A DNA stretch of 64,000 bases from a gamma proteobacterium NOR5-3 (GTDB lineage: Bacteria > Pseudomonadota > Gammaproteobacteria > Pseudomonadales > Halieaceae), in the NCBI GenBank assembly GCA_000158155.1, contig DS999408.1, forward strand, positions 341,859-405,858, read 5' to 3'. The position numbers and the translations under genes are program-made. Every line of letters begins with the position of its first letter. The stretch's first letter is position 1. A model generated the notes under the pieces. The model searched no databases, was not told the origin of the DNA, and worked only from the letters and a program-made list of their open reading frames with translations. Below, in pieces: positions 17,726 through 25,777 of this stretch.

Positions 17726-18432
17726 TGGCCAGTATCTATCTTATCCGCCACGGGCAGGCATCTTTTGGTGCCGAGAACTACGACGAGCTTTCGCCCCTGG
17801 GGCGTTTACAGGCAACGCTCACCGGCGAGTATCTTGCACGCACCGGCGTGGTTTTTGACGCCGCTTACTGTGGCACCTTGGAGCGGCAAAAAGATACCGG
17901 AGCGCTTGCGCTGGCGGCGCAGACTGAATCTGTCCCGTTGATTGAGGATGCGCGCCTGGATGAGGTGCGCAATGACGAGCATCTGGAATATCTGCTACCC
18001 AAAGTTCTGGAGACCCGACCTGACATTAAGGCCGTCGTCGATCAGGGCCTGGATTCGAGCAAGCGCTTTCAGAAAGTAATCGAGGCAGTGTTCAATTACT
18101 GGGTCTCACCCGAGTGCGATGAGCCTGCGATTCAGAGCTGGGCGGAATATTCCCAGGGTGTGCACAATGTGCTCGCAGACATCATCAAAAATCAGGGCGG
18201 CGGTAAGACCATTGGGGTGTTCACTTCCGGCGGCACTATCGCAGCGCTCACCGCAGCGGTGCTCAAGCTCCCGGGTTCTGCAACCTATCAATTTTATGAG
18301 CCGGTGTTTAATTGCTCTGTCACGCAGCTTTTTTACAGTGCTGATCGTATCTCTTTGTCTTACTTTAATGACTGCTCTTTTTTAAGGGAGCTCTCGGTTT
18401 CCCGGGGTGAGAAGCTGGTTACTTACCGATGA
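17725..18432 (+). CDS. Histidine phosphatase family protein (long form)
   Basis: A 235-residue phosphoglycerate-mutase-like protein with the catalytic 'LIRHGQASFG' at the N-terminus, 'GTLERQKDTG' and 'VFTSGGTIAAL' later; in the last motif the usual second His is not seen (it reads TSGG where GHGG-type sequence is usual). The ATG shares its A with the aceK stop codon, so it is co-translated with aceK. Substrate unknown; a small phosphorylated metabolite is likely. It is followed by a second, shorter member of the same family, overlapping by four bases. Confidence 0.85.
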   Translation: MASIYLIRHGQASFGAENYDELSPLGRLQATLTGEYLARTGVVFDAAYCGTLERQKDTGALALAAQTESVPLIEDARLDEVRNDEHLEYLLPKVLETRPDIKAVVDQGLDSSKRFQKVIEAVFNYWVSPECDEPAIQSWAEYSQGVHNVLADIIKNQGGGKTIGVFTSGGTIAALTAAVLKLPGSATYQFYEPVFNCSVTQLFYSADRISLSYFNDCSFLRELSVSRGEKLVTYR

Positions 18433-18992
18433 GTGATTCGCGTCTGATCTACCTGGTTCGTCATGGCGAGGCCGCGGCGAGCTGGGGGCAGAGCGCTGAT
18501 CCGGGTTTATCGGAGCTGGGTCATACGCAGGCGAAAGTCGCTGCGGATTACCTGGAGACGCAGATAAACGCAGCAGACATGTCACTGATCAGTAGTCCTT
18601 TGCTGCGTGCCCGGGAGACCGCGATGCCATTGGCAGAGCGTTTAGGCAAGAGTGTTGCTATCGACGAACGCTTTAGAGAGATTCCATCGCCGTTGCCCCT
18701 TGCTGAGCGTCAGGATTGGCTCCGGGGCTTTATGCGTCAGCAGTGGTCGGAGCAGCCAGGGGGTCTTCATACCTGGCGTGACAGTATGGTTCAGGCAGTA
18801 GAAGCGCTTTCGGGGTCGACGGTGATCTTCACACATTTTCTGGTGATCAACGCGCTGGTAGGCTGGTATAACAAACGTGCGGAAACCTTGGTTTTCTGGC
18901 CTGACAATGCCTCGGTCACTGTGCTGGAATGTGACGCCGCGGGCATTCGTGTAAAGAGCCTCGGCGATGAAATGTCGACGGTGGTGAACTGA
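18429..18992 (+). CDS. Histidine phosphatase family protein (short form)
   Basis: A 187-residue member of the same superfamily: 'YLVRHGEAAASWG' with the catalytic His, 'LSELGHTQA', 'SSPLLRARETAMPLAE', and the second His in 'TVIFTHFLVINAL'. These catalytic elements are complete, unlike in the neighbour. ATGA overlap with the gene before. Two adjacent but quite different phosphatases after aceK suggest a small metabolic operon, but nothing in the sequence fixes their substrates. It is convergent with tesB, with 13 bases between stop codons. Confidence 0.86.
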   Translation: MSDSRLIYLVRHGEAAASWGQSADPGLSELGHTQAKVAADYLETQINAADMSLISSPLLRARETAMPLAERLGKSVAIDERFREIPSPLPLAERQDWLRGFMRQQWSEQPGGLHTWRDSMVQAVEALSGSTVIFTHFLVINALVGWYNKRAETLVFWPDNASVTVLECDAAGIRVKSLGDEMSTVVN

Positions 18993-19005
18993 TTACCAAG
19001 GTTTT

Positions 19006-19866
19006 TCAGGGAGAGCTGGGTCGCAATCGTATTAAGGACTCCTGCGCTGTAGAGGCGATAAGGCGACCATCCCGGCTAAAAAACTGTCCCCGGCTAAACC
19101 CGCGTCCACCGCCGGAATTAGGGCTGTCCATACTATAGAGCAGGTAGTCATCAGCGCGTCCAGGGCGATGAAACCATATCGCATGGTCGAGACTCGCTGC
19201 CTGTATTTTTTTGCTCGCTGCCGTGTAAGGGTGCGGAAGCAGCGCTGCACCCAGTAAAGCAAAGTCCGATATGAAGGCAATGAGTGTCTGATGCCGATTG
19301 GCATCGTCCCCAAGGTCGCCCGGCACACGAAACCACATGTGCGAAATCGGATCTTCCGGCTGCGGCGAGGCATAGTCCCGTCGTTTGACTACTCGGCGTT
19401 CCACGGCCTGTGAGAAGGGCGCGTCAAAGCGGTCCGGATACTTCTCCGCCATTTCGGTCCAGTAGTCAAAGTCGTTCTGAAGCCCCTCGGGCGGCACCAC
19501 GTCTGGCATGGGAGCCTGATGATTCAGGCCCTCTTCGATTTCCTGATAGGAAACCGACGTAATGAAAATCGGTTTGCCATCTTGTTTGGCAACCACCCGG
19601 CGTGTCGCAAAGCTGCGACCATCACGGGTGGGATCCACTTCAAACACTATCTGCTTTGCAGGATTGCCCGGACGCAGAAAGTGAGCATGCATAGAGTGTG
19701 CAACGCGTCCCCCATCGATAGAACGATTTGCCGCGTTGAGACTTTGCGCCAGAACCTGCCCACCAAAAATACGCCTGGGACGCTCGGGGCTGCTTCCGGT
19801 GAACAGGAATGTGTCTATACGTTTGACTTCGAGATGATTGAGTAATTCCTGCAGTAGATCGCTCAT
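19006..19866 (-). CDS. tesB: Acyl-CoA thioesterase II (TesB family)
   Basis: Double hotdog-fold thioesterase that hydrolyses medium- to long-chain acyl-CoA. The 286-residue protein (E. coli TesB 286) has 'RIFGGQVLAQSLNAA', 'SMHAHFLRPG', 'DGRSFATRRVVAKQ' in the first hotdog and 'ASLDHAIWFHRPGRADDYLLY' in the second. Its ATG overlaps the stop codon of the tandem TetR regulator by four bases (ATGA), so regulator and enzyme form one transcript. That makes fatty-acyl-CoA or a derived acid the probable signal for the regulator. Confidence 0.95.
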   Translation of the reverse strand: MSDLLQELLNHLEVKRIDTFLFTGSSPERPRRIFGGQVLAQSLNAANRSIDGGRVAHSMHAHFLRPGNPAKQIVFEVDPTRDGRSFATRRVVAKQDGKPIFITSVSYQEIEEGLNHQAPMPDVVPPEGLQNDFDYWTEMAEKYPDRFDAPFSQAVERRVVKRRDYASPQPEDPISHMWFRVPGDLGDDANRHQTLIAFISDFALLGAALLPHPYTAASKKIQAASLDHAIWFHRPGRADDYLLYSMDSPNSGGGRGFSRGQFFSRDGRLIASTAQESLIRLRPSSP

Positions 19867-21164
19867 TGTGTAGTCTCTCGGGATGACTCTCTGGGTAGGA
19901 GTCCGTTGTAAAAAATATCGAAATACTCGATGGCGGCTTCGTCGATATCGTTAATGGCTCGCCAGAGACTGATATCCATAGAGGCGTTGATTGCCCCGGT
20001 CATTAGCCGGCGAGCGAGGAGTGAATTCACATCACGAACACTGCCGTCGAGTTTTCCTTCGACGATAAAAGTATCAAACCGACTGTCGGCATCCTCGGTG
20101 GCAGCGAGAATTTCCTTTCGACGTGGGGTCGGCAGCGCGGTAATGGTGTTGTAGCGGATCAGGGGGCCCAAATCTGAATTCTGCGCATGAAATACCCGTC
20201 TGGCGGTTTCATCCAGCTTTTGCAGTCCCGTTCCCTTTGCACGCATGGCCAGTGCGTCGATACGCTGCACAATCGCTATGGAGCGCTGATAGCAGGCGAA
20301 CAGCAGGTCTTCTTTGTTGCGAATATGGTAGTAAAACGCACCTTTAGAGACGTTGAGATGTTCGGCTATCTCATCAAGCGAAGCGCCATTAAAACCCTTG
20401 CGATTGAAGAACCAGGTGCCAGCTTTATAAAAAGCCTCCTGCTTCTGTCGGTGCTGCTCTTCCCGGTCAAAACCTTGCGCTGGACGCTCTGTGTCTGCGT
20501 TTATATTCAGAGGGCTGGGGTGGTATTCGCCATCTTTAACAGCGAGCCCGTGCAGAATGATGTCCCAGGCCGCATCGGCGGCGCTTGGTACCTCGGAGCG
20601 TTCCAGCTGATGCAGCCAGTGAAAAACCCAATCCGTGGCGCCGATGATGGCTCGAGTTGCCGAGGTGGTCTCTAAAGCCCGGGCTTCACCGGACACCACG
20701 GCCTCGCGAAGATAGCTTCGAAGGCGCTTGAACATTCTTATGTATTCGGATTCGATGGCTGACCGATGTTGAGGCTTGAGTGACGCGATCTCCAGCGGGG
20801 CGGCAATGTGCACATCATCTCCGGTTTGTGCGCTTAGCCATCCTTCAAATTGACTCTTGAAGAACTTTCCGGCGCGCTCAAGCGGTGTCATAGAGGCCTT
20901 GTCGAGCGCATCCATGATGGCGTGTTGTCGCTGCATGGTCACTTCGTAGCACTGAAAGATAAGTTCTTCTTTGGTGCGCACGTAGTAATAGAGGCTGGTC
21001 TTCGTCAACCCGAGTCCGCGGGCTACGTCCTGAAGCGTCGTTGCTCGGGAGCCTTTGCTGTTAAACAGCCGTGCAGCCTCTGAGAGGATCGCGATGCGCT
21101 TGGCATCGTGCTGCGCCTTCCGATTGAATGGAGACGTACTGCTTGTGTTGCTAGGGGTCGTCAT
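19863..21164 (-). CDS. Tandem (double) TetR-family transcriptional regulator
   Basis: A 433-residue protein made of two complete TetR units in one chain. The first DNA-binding domain lies at about residues 20–70 ('TTLQDVARGLGLTKTSLYYY'), the second at about 238–290 ('ASLDEIAEHLNVSKGAFYYH'), each followed by its own all-helical ligand/dimerisation domain. A standard TetR is about 200 residues, so this is a fusion of two divergent copies rather than a recent duplication. One chain could bind as a pseudo-dimer. It is translationally coupled to tesB, and a perfect palindrome lies 34 bases upstream of its start, so autoregulation in response to an acyl-CoA is likely but not shown. Confidence 0.9.
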   Translation of the reverse strand: MTTPSNTSSTSPFNRKAQHDAKRIAILSEAARLFNSKGSRATTLQDVARGLGLTKTSLYYYVRTKEELIFQCYEVTMQRQHAIMDALDKASMTPLERAGKFFKSQFEGWLSAQTGDDVHIAAPLEIASLKPQHRSAIESEYIRMFKRLRSYLREAVVSGEARALETTSATRAIIGATDWVFHWLHQLERSEVPSAADAAWDIILHGLAVKDGEYHPSPLNINADTERPAQGFDREEQHRQKQEAFYKAGTWFFNRKGFNGASLDEIAEHLNVSKGAFYYHIRNKEDLLFACYQRSIAIVQRIDALAMRAKGTGLQKLDETARRVFHAQNSDLGPLIRYNTITALPTPRRKEILAATEDADSRFDTFIVEGKLDGSVRDVNSLLARRLMTGAINASMDISLWRAINDIDEAAIEYFDIFYNGLLPRESSRETTQ

Positions 21165-21197
21165 TCAGGGCTGCTTTGGCGGCTCGGCATACTGTAG

Positions 21198-21214
21198 AGT
21201 TGGAAATTCCAACT
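21198..21214. promoter_or_regulatory. Perfect palindrome, probable operator of the tandem TetR regulator
   Basis: Seventeen bases, AGTTGGAA-A-TTCCAACT, eight-base perfect arms around one base, in the 84-base gap upstream of the regulator gene and just downstream of the tag stop codon. On the minus strand a TTAAAG and a TACAGT flank it with a 16-base spacer, so a protein bound there would cover the spacer of a plausible promoter. Confidence 0.65.
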
Positions 21215-21248
21215 TTAAGTATTTTTATCGCCCCTGTCTACGGAGAGA

Positions 21249-21818
21249 TTACCTCAAAGCCGCACAGGCCTGATGTCTTGCACAGGTCACGATGTGGTCG
21301 TTAACCATACCCGTAGCCTGCATATGCGCATATACGATAGTGGGGCCAACGAAGGTAAAACCGCGCTTCTTCATATCTTTACTGATCTTTTCGGACAGCG
21401 CTGTCGACGCGGGTACCTCTGACATGCTGCGCCAGGCGTTCTGGAGGGGGGTGTCGTCTACAAAGTTCCAGAAATAGTCGAGGAGGGTGCTCCCTTGTTC
21501 ATACAGCTTCAGGGTTGCCCGGGCGTTTTTCCGCGTCCCGTATACTTTGAGACGATTGCGGATTATTCGCGCGTCCTGGAGTTTTTTCTCCAGAGCCTCA
21601 TCACTGTAATGCGCGACTTTTTGCACATCGAAGTTGTCGAACAGCGCGCGATAGCCCTCGCGTTTACGCAAGATCGTAATCCAGCTGAGCCCCGCCTGCG
21701 CACCTTCAAGTATGAGAAATTCAAACATCGATTGCTCATCTCTCAGCGGAACTCCCCACTCCCTGTCGTGGTAACTCATGTACAGAGGGTCGTCTCCACA
21801 CCAGTCGCAACGTTGCAT
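21249..21818 (-). CDS. tag: DNA-3-methyladenine glycosylase I (Tag)
   Basis: Removes 3-methyladenine from alkylated DNA. The 189-residue protein has the zinc-site Cys pair at the start ('QRCDWCGDDPLYMSYHDREWG'), 'FEFLILEGAQAGLSWITILRKRE' with the catalytic Glu, and the C-terminal 'GFTFVGPTIVYAHMQATGMVNDH' with His/Cys ligands. All match the Tag family at normal length. It is divergent from the enoyl-CoA hydratase gene and lies upstream of the tandem TetR gene in the same direction; the operator between suggests separate control. Confidence 0.96.
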   Translation of the reverse strand: MQRCDWCGDDPLYMSYHDREWGVPLRDEQSMFEFLILEGAQAGLSWITILRKREGYRALFDNFDVQKVAHYSDEALEKKLQDARIIRNRLKVYGTRKNARATLKLYEQGSTLLDYFWNFVDDTPLQNAWRSMSEVPASTALSEKISKDMKKRGFTFVGPTIVYAHMQATGMVNDHIVTCARHQACAALR

Positions 21819-21898
21819 GTTTATTCCCCATGTTTGGGTTCGGGACGATGACGGCGCTTATTGGCTATGCAAGAATGCCGAAAAATCTGGAGCTTAGC

Positions 21899-22657
21899 AT
21901 GAGCCATCCCATCGAATATGCCGTTAACGGCAGTGTAGGCACGTTGTGTATTAATCACGAGGAGCGTCATAACTCGCTAGGTGCTGTTGAGCTCAAGGGC
22001 ATGAGTGAGGTTTTGGATCTCATCGAAGCGGACTCGGAACTTCGAGTGCTGGTTGTCACTGGTGCCGGGGAGAAAACGTTTTGCGCAGGCGCCTCTTTGG
22101 ACGATCTTAATAGTGGTGCCTTAAAGCCCGATGCGTTTCAGAGCGTTATGCACAGGCTGGCGAACCTTGCGATACCAACCCTGGCGCGCGTCAATGGCAA
22201 TGTGTTTGGCGGTGGCACGGAGTTAGCGCTAAGTTGTGACTTTCGCGTGGGTGTCGTCGGCACCCGCCTGCGTGTACCGGCGGCGGCTTTTGGTTTGTGT
22301 TACCCGCCCGCAGGTATTTCGCTGTTCGTTGAGAAGCTCGGCGCCAGCGTCGCTCGCCGGATGCTGGTGGCGTCGGAGGCGATGGATGCCGTGGAAGCCC
22401 ACCGCATCGGGTTCTATGATTATCTGGTGCCGAAAGAAGAGCTTGATGAACGGGTCGAGGAACTGGCACTGCACATGGCGGGCCTGGCGCCCTTGGCTAC
22501 CAAAGCGATGAAAGAACTTATTGTTCAGGCTGGTCGGGGGGCTATTGATCTCTCTCGAGCAAGTGAGTTATCGCGCCTGTGTGATGAGTCCGATGATTTA
22601 CAGGAAGGTTTTGCCGCACAGCGGGAAAAGCGTATGCCTGAGTTTTCGGGAACCTAG
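21899..22657 (+). CDS. Enoyl-CoA hydratase/isomerase family protein
   Basis: Crotonase-fold enzyme of 252 residues: 'VGTLCINHEERHNSLG', 'VLVVTGAGEKTFCAGASLDDL' (first oxyanion-hole strand) and 'VNGNVFGGGTELALSCDFRV' (second). In the position of the hydratase Glu of the second half there is 'AAFGLCYPPAGI', so one of the two catalytic acids of enoyl-CoA hydratase seems absent. The enzyme may be an isomerase, a hydrolase or a different crotonase. The ATG at 21899 has GGAG seven bases upstream and begins the normal family sequence; an upstream in-frame ATG at 21830 has neither. It is convergent with the propeller-sensor gene, six bases apart. Confidence 0.88.
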   Translation: MSHPIEYAVNGSVGTLCINHEERHNSLGAVELKGMSEVLDLIEADSELRVLVVTGAGEKTFCAGASLDDLNSGALKPDAFQSVMHRLANLAIPTLARVNGNVFGGGTELALSCDFRVGVVGTRLRVPAAAFGLCYPPAGISLFVEKLGASVARRMLVASEAMDAVEAHRIGFYDYLVPKEELDERVEELALHMAGLAPLATKAMKELIVQAGRGAIDLSRASELSRLCDESDDLQEGFAAQREKRMPEFSGT

Positions 22658-22663
22658 CCGCAA

Positions 22664-25600
22664 TCAGACTTGCAGTGTAGAACTAGCTGGAAATAGAAGC
22701 GTTATCGTGAGGATGTTTCCGGCGTCGTAGTCTTGTGAAAGCTCACCTCCACCGGACTCAATAAGATGGAAGGTCAGTGGCAGTAATTCCTCCACAGCCT
22801 TGGTGTCATCGTGCTTCAAGCCGCTGTCTTCAATGCGCAGCGTGTAGCTGCATTCGTCGTTCTCAGTTTGTGTTGCTATAGGCATTTTCACAAAAACTAT
22901 GGGGTCAATCTGGCTATGGAAGTGCCTGCCGGAGATGGTAAGTTCAAGTGCCTCCTGAATTACCAGACAAAGGTACACGGCGTGTTCCAGTGGAACAGGT
23001 TGTTTGCTTACGTCGTTGCTGATAATCGCGCGGGCTGCGACTTCGTCGGTAGCGGCAAGCCGAGCTGCAATCTCTTCGGTTACTGCGTGAAGGTCTGTGC
23101 GTTCGGCGCTGGTGGTTCGGTCAGTGAGTGTTTGGAGGCTTCGTAGTGTTCCCAGTTTGTTAACAAACGCCGATGCAGCGTGTCGAGTGTCTGCATTTGC
23201 AAGTTGCGCGGTAAGAGCAGTCTCTACTACGTCCAGCAATGCGTTTGCCGAGGGCGCGCGCCGCAGCAAGAGAGCTTCATTGGCTTCTCGTTGTGCTTGA
23301 TAGTCGTCTTCCAGTCGTGCGAACGCGGCGCTACCTTCTTCGGCAAGTTTGAGTCGTTCCTGGTGTGCTACATATCTATCGTTAACCCGTTTGAGATAGA
23401 AAAGTGCCGCCACAGCCAGGATCAGATAACCAAGCAGTGCCCACCATGATCGCCATATCGGCGGCAAAACCTGTATGGGAAGACTGATCTCGTTATCACT
23501 CCACACGCCGGTGGAATCGGCACCTCTGGCCCTAAAAGTGTAATTACCCGGAGGTAGGTTTTGATAGGTGGCAACGTTGATGTTTCCAGTGTTTTGCCAG
23601 TCGGTGTCGAATCCTTCGAGTTTGTGTTGGAAACTCGAGGATTGAAACCAGAGCAGCTTGCTAAGACCAAACTCGAGACCTAGCTTTGTTTTTTGATCCG
23701 AGATTTGTATCTGTGCTCTCTTGCCAGCGAAGTTGTCCTCTATAGTCAGTTGAGTTTCGTCTAGTCGGATGTTGGTCAGTGCCACAGTACCCGATGGTCG
23801 TTGAGGAAAAGTAGCGGGCTTGCGAATGCTTATTAAGCCACCTGTTCCACCAAAATATACGTTACCGTTGTAATCTGTATGAGATGCACCATAGTCGGCG
23901 GCAATTGCGTTCATTCCTTGAGTTTCTATTTCAAGACGAAAATTGTCATCGGCATTTTTGAGCCAAAGTCCGCTATTTGTACCTACCCAGGGCCTGCCAT
24001 AAAAATCTACTTCGATCGCGAAGATGGTTTCATCAATGGCTTTTGACCACGTAGATGGTGTTCCATTGACAAGTCTTCCCACATCTTCGTAAGTCATAAC
24101 CCTACCGCTCGGAGTTGCGAAAAACACTGCTTGCTTGGCACTACCCATTGCCCAAGGCCCGTCTGTAAGCTTGGCTGGTTGAAGTGCCCCATGTGACTCA
24201 GGGGTTAGTTCCTCGATCGCTTGTAATGAAGTTTTCCACACCCCCTCAAAGTCAAAAAACCACGCAGCTTCCCGAGTTGTCTCTACTGCTAACAGCCGAA
24301 CATTTTGGTCTGATAGGTCGAATAGTAAAGTTGTTATCAAATCTATCTCTGAATTTTCTACTTTAAAGGCTTTGCCTCCGAGTGTTGTGATTAAAACTCC
24401 TTGGCTCGAATTGGTTGCTCTAGAGATCGACGTTATCGGAGCTTTGCTAAGCTGAATCGTTTTCGCGGCATTACAGGAGTCTGGCCTACCCTCGATTTCG
24501 CAGCGCAAGAGTCGGCCATCTTGGAGGCCGACCCAAACTTCACGCTCGGTTACTTCTAACGCTGAAATACTCGAGTGTGTCTGATTCAGGTCAAAGGCTT
24601 TGAACGAAATTCCGTCGTCATGTTGTATCTCGCGATACAGACCTTTCTTTGAGGCAACAAAGGTTCCCGTGCCCTTGAAGCTAGCGATTGCTGTAACCGT
24701 GGGTTTTCGTTCCAGCGGAAGTCTAGTTATCGCAATGAAAGGCGACTTTGATCCGTGCATTACTCCAACAAAGCTGCCAATGATAATGTTGTCCTTGGAG
24801 ACCTCGCCTACAGAAATGATTTCGTCACTTCTCAGTGGAGAGTTTTGCGTTGATATTCGATCAAGCGACTGATCGCTAATCAAAAGCAAGCCTTTGTCTG
24901 TTGAAATAGCGAGTGCTTTCGTTTCAGTTAAAAACTGTACTGTATTGATCCGGGAGTCGGAAGTCGCGTCGCGTATGCGCTTAGATATTTGTGCGCGCCC
25001 ACATTCTTTTCCGTCTATTTTTATTAGATGCAGCTTGCCGAAGCTATCGCTTGTGTAGAAGAGACCATCAGTTGTTTCAGTGGACGAACTTATCGGCGGA
25101 ATATGGAGGCCACATTGGAGCTTCATCTGAGGTACGAAGCGGTCCAACTGCCAGACAAGACGGGTAATGTACTCGTCATACAGGACATAAACCTCGCCAT
25201 CTCTTGATGTAATTAGGCCTTTTATTGGCGGACTGTTAGCTTGAGTGTCTAAAACTATTTCGCTAACTGCCGTGGTTCCCAGCATCATGGTGAAGACTCG
25301 ATTTCCAGATAAGATTAACGTTGCATCTATATGCGGCGAAAAAGTGATGGCATCGATCTTGCCGATCTTCGTTGCAATATGATTATCAAGTATTGGCTCG
25401 AACTGGTTTCGATCTAACGATAGCTTGTATATCCCATCTTGGATGGTGAAGAGATAAGTCGATCCGTTGCTGCTTTTTGCGACATCTATCAATCGTTTGA
25501 CAGGTAGTTCCCTGGAACTTTTCCAGCGAATCGATTTACGCTCTGTTCTGACCCCATCAAAGAGGAAGATGCTTCCAGTCGATGCTATCCAAACCTCTCT

Positions 25601-25762
25601 AGGAGAGGTTTTCTTTATCAATGTAATTGTATGATTCGATAGAGTTGATGTTGAATCCTGTGACTCGATCCGCCATTCATTCCAGGCTTCTTGGCCAAAG
25701 CACATACGACTGAAAAACCACATTGTAAGAAAAGCGGCGACGGGTAAACGCTTTGATGTCAC
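22664..25762 (-). CDS. Periplasmic two-propeller sensor with a degenerate histidine-kinase region
   Basis: A 1032-residue protein. Signal peptide to about residue 23 ('FFSRMCFGQ'), then about 14 propeller-type repeats ('VWIASTGSIF', 'VWVGLQDGRLL', 'PWVGTNSGLWL'), enough for two seven-bladed propellers. A Y_Y_Y domain ('NLPPGNYTFRARGAD'), one membrane helix ('WALLGYLILAVAALFYLKRV') and a cytoplasmic coiled coil follow. The last 200 residues resemble a HisKA_2/HATPase module, but the N-box reads 'QEALELTISGRH' without Asn, the G2 loop is missing ('LPLTFHLIES'), and no phospho-acceptor His sits where expected. It is probably a pseudokinase partner of the hybrid kinase encoded 15 bases upstream. 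Start is a GTG. Base composition is AT-richer than the flanks. Confidence 0.8.
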   Translation of the reverse strand: MTSKRLPVAAFLTMWFFSRMCFGQEAWNEWRIESQDSTSTLSNHTITLIKKTSPREVWIASTGSIFLFDGVRTERKSIRWKSSRELPVKRLIDVAKSSNGSTYLFTIQDGIYKLSLDRNQFEPILDNHIATKIGKIDAITFSPHIDATLILSGNRVFTMMLGTTAVSEIVLDTQANSPPIKGLITSRDGEVYVLYDEYITRLVWQLDRFVPQMKLQCGLHIPPISSSTETTDGLFYTSDSFGKLHLIKIDGKECGRAQISKRIRDATSDSRINTVQFLTETKALAISTDKGLLLISDQSLDRISTQNSPLRSDEIISVGEVSKDNIIIGSFVGVMHGSKSPFIAITRLPLERKPTVTAIASFKGTGTFVASKKGLYREIQHDDGISFKAFDLNQTHSSISALEVTEREVWVGLQDGRLLRCEIEGRPDSCNAAKTIQLSKAPITSISRATNSSQGVLITTLGGKAFKVENSEIDLITTLLFDLSDQNVRLLAVETTREAAWFFDFEGVWKTSLQAIEELTPESHGALQPAKLTDGPWAMGSAKQAVFFATPSGRVMTYEDVGRLVNGTPSTWSKAIDETIFAIEVDFYGRPWVGTNSGLWLKNADDNFRLEIETQGMNAIAADYGASHTDYNGNVYFGGTGGLISIRKPATFPQRPSGTVALTNIRLDETQLTIEDNFAGKRAQIQISDQKTKLGLEFGLSKLLWFQSSSFQHKLEGFDTDWQNTGNINVATYQNLPPGNYTFRARGADSTGVWSDNEISLPIQVLPPIWRSWWALLGYLILAVAALFYLKRVNDRYVAHQERLKLAEEGSAAFARLEDDYQAQREANEALLLRRAPSANALLDVVETALTAQLANADTRHAASAFVNKLGTLRSLQTLTDRTTSAERTDLHAVTEEIAARLAATDEVAARAIISNDVSKQPVPLEHAVYLCLVIQEALELTISGRHFHSQIDPIVFVKMPIATQTENDECSYTLRIEDSGLKHDDTKAVEELLPLTFHLIESGGGELSQDYDAGNILTITLLFPASSTLQV

Positions 25763-25777
25763 GGTTTATCGACACTC

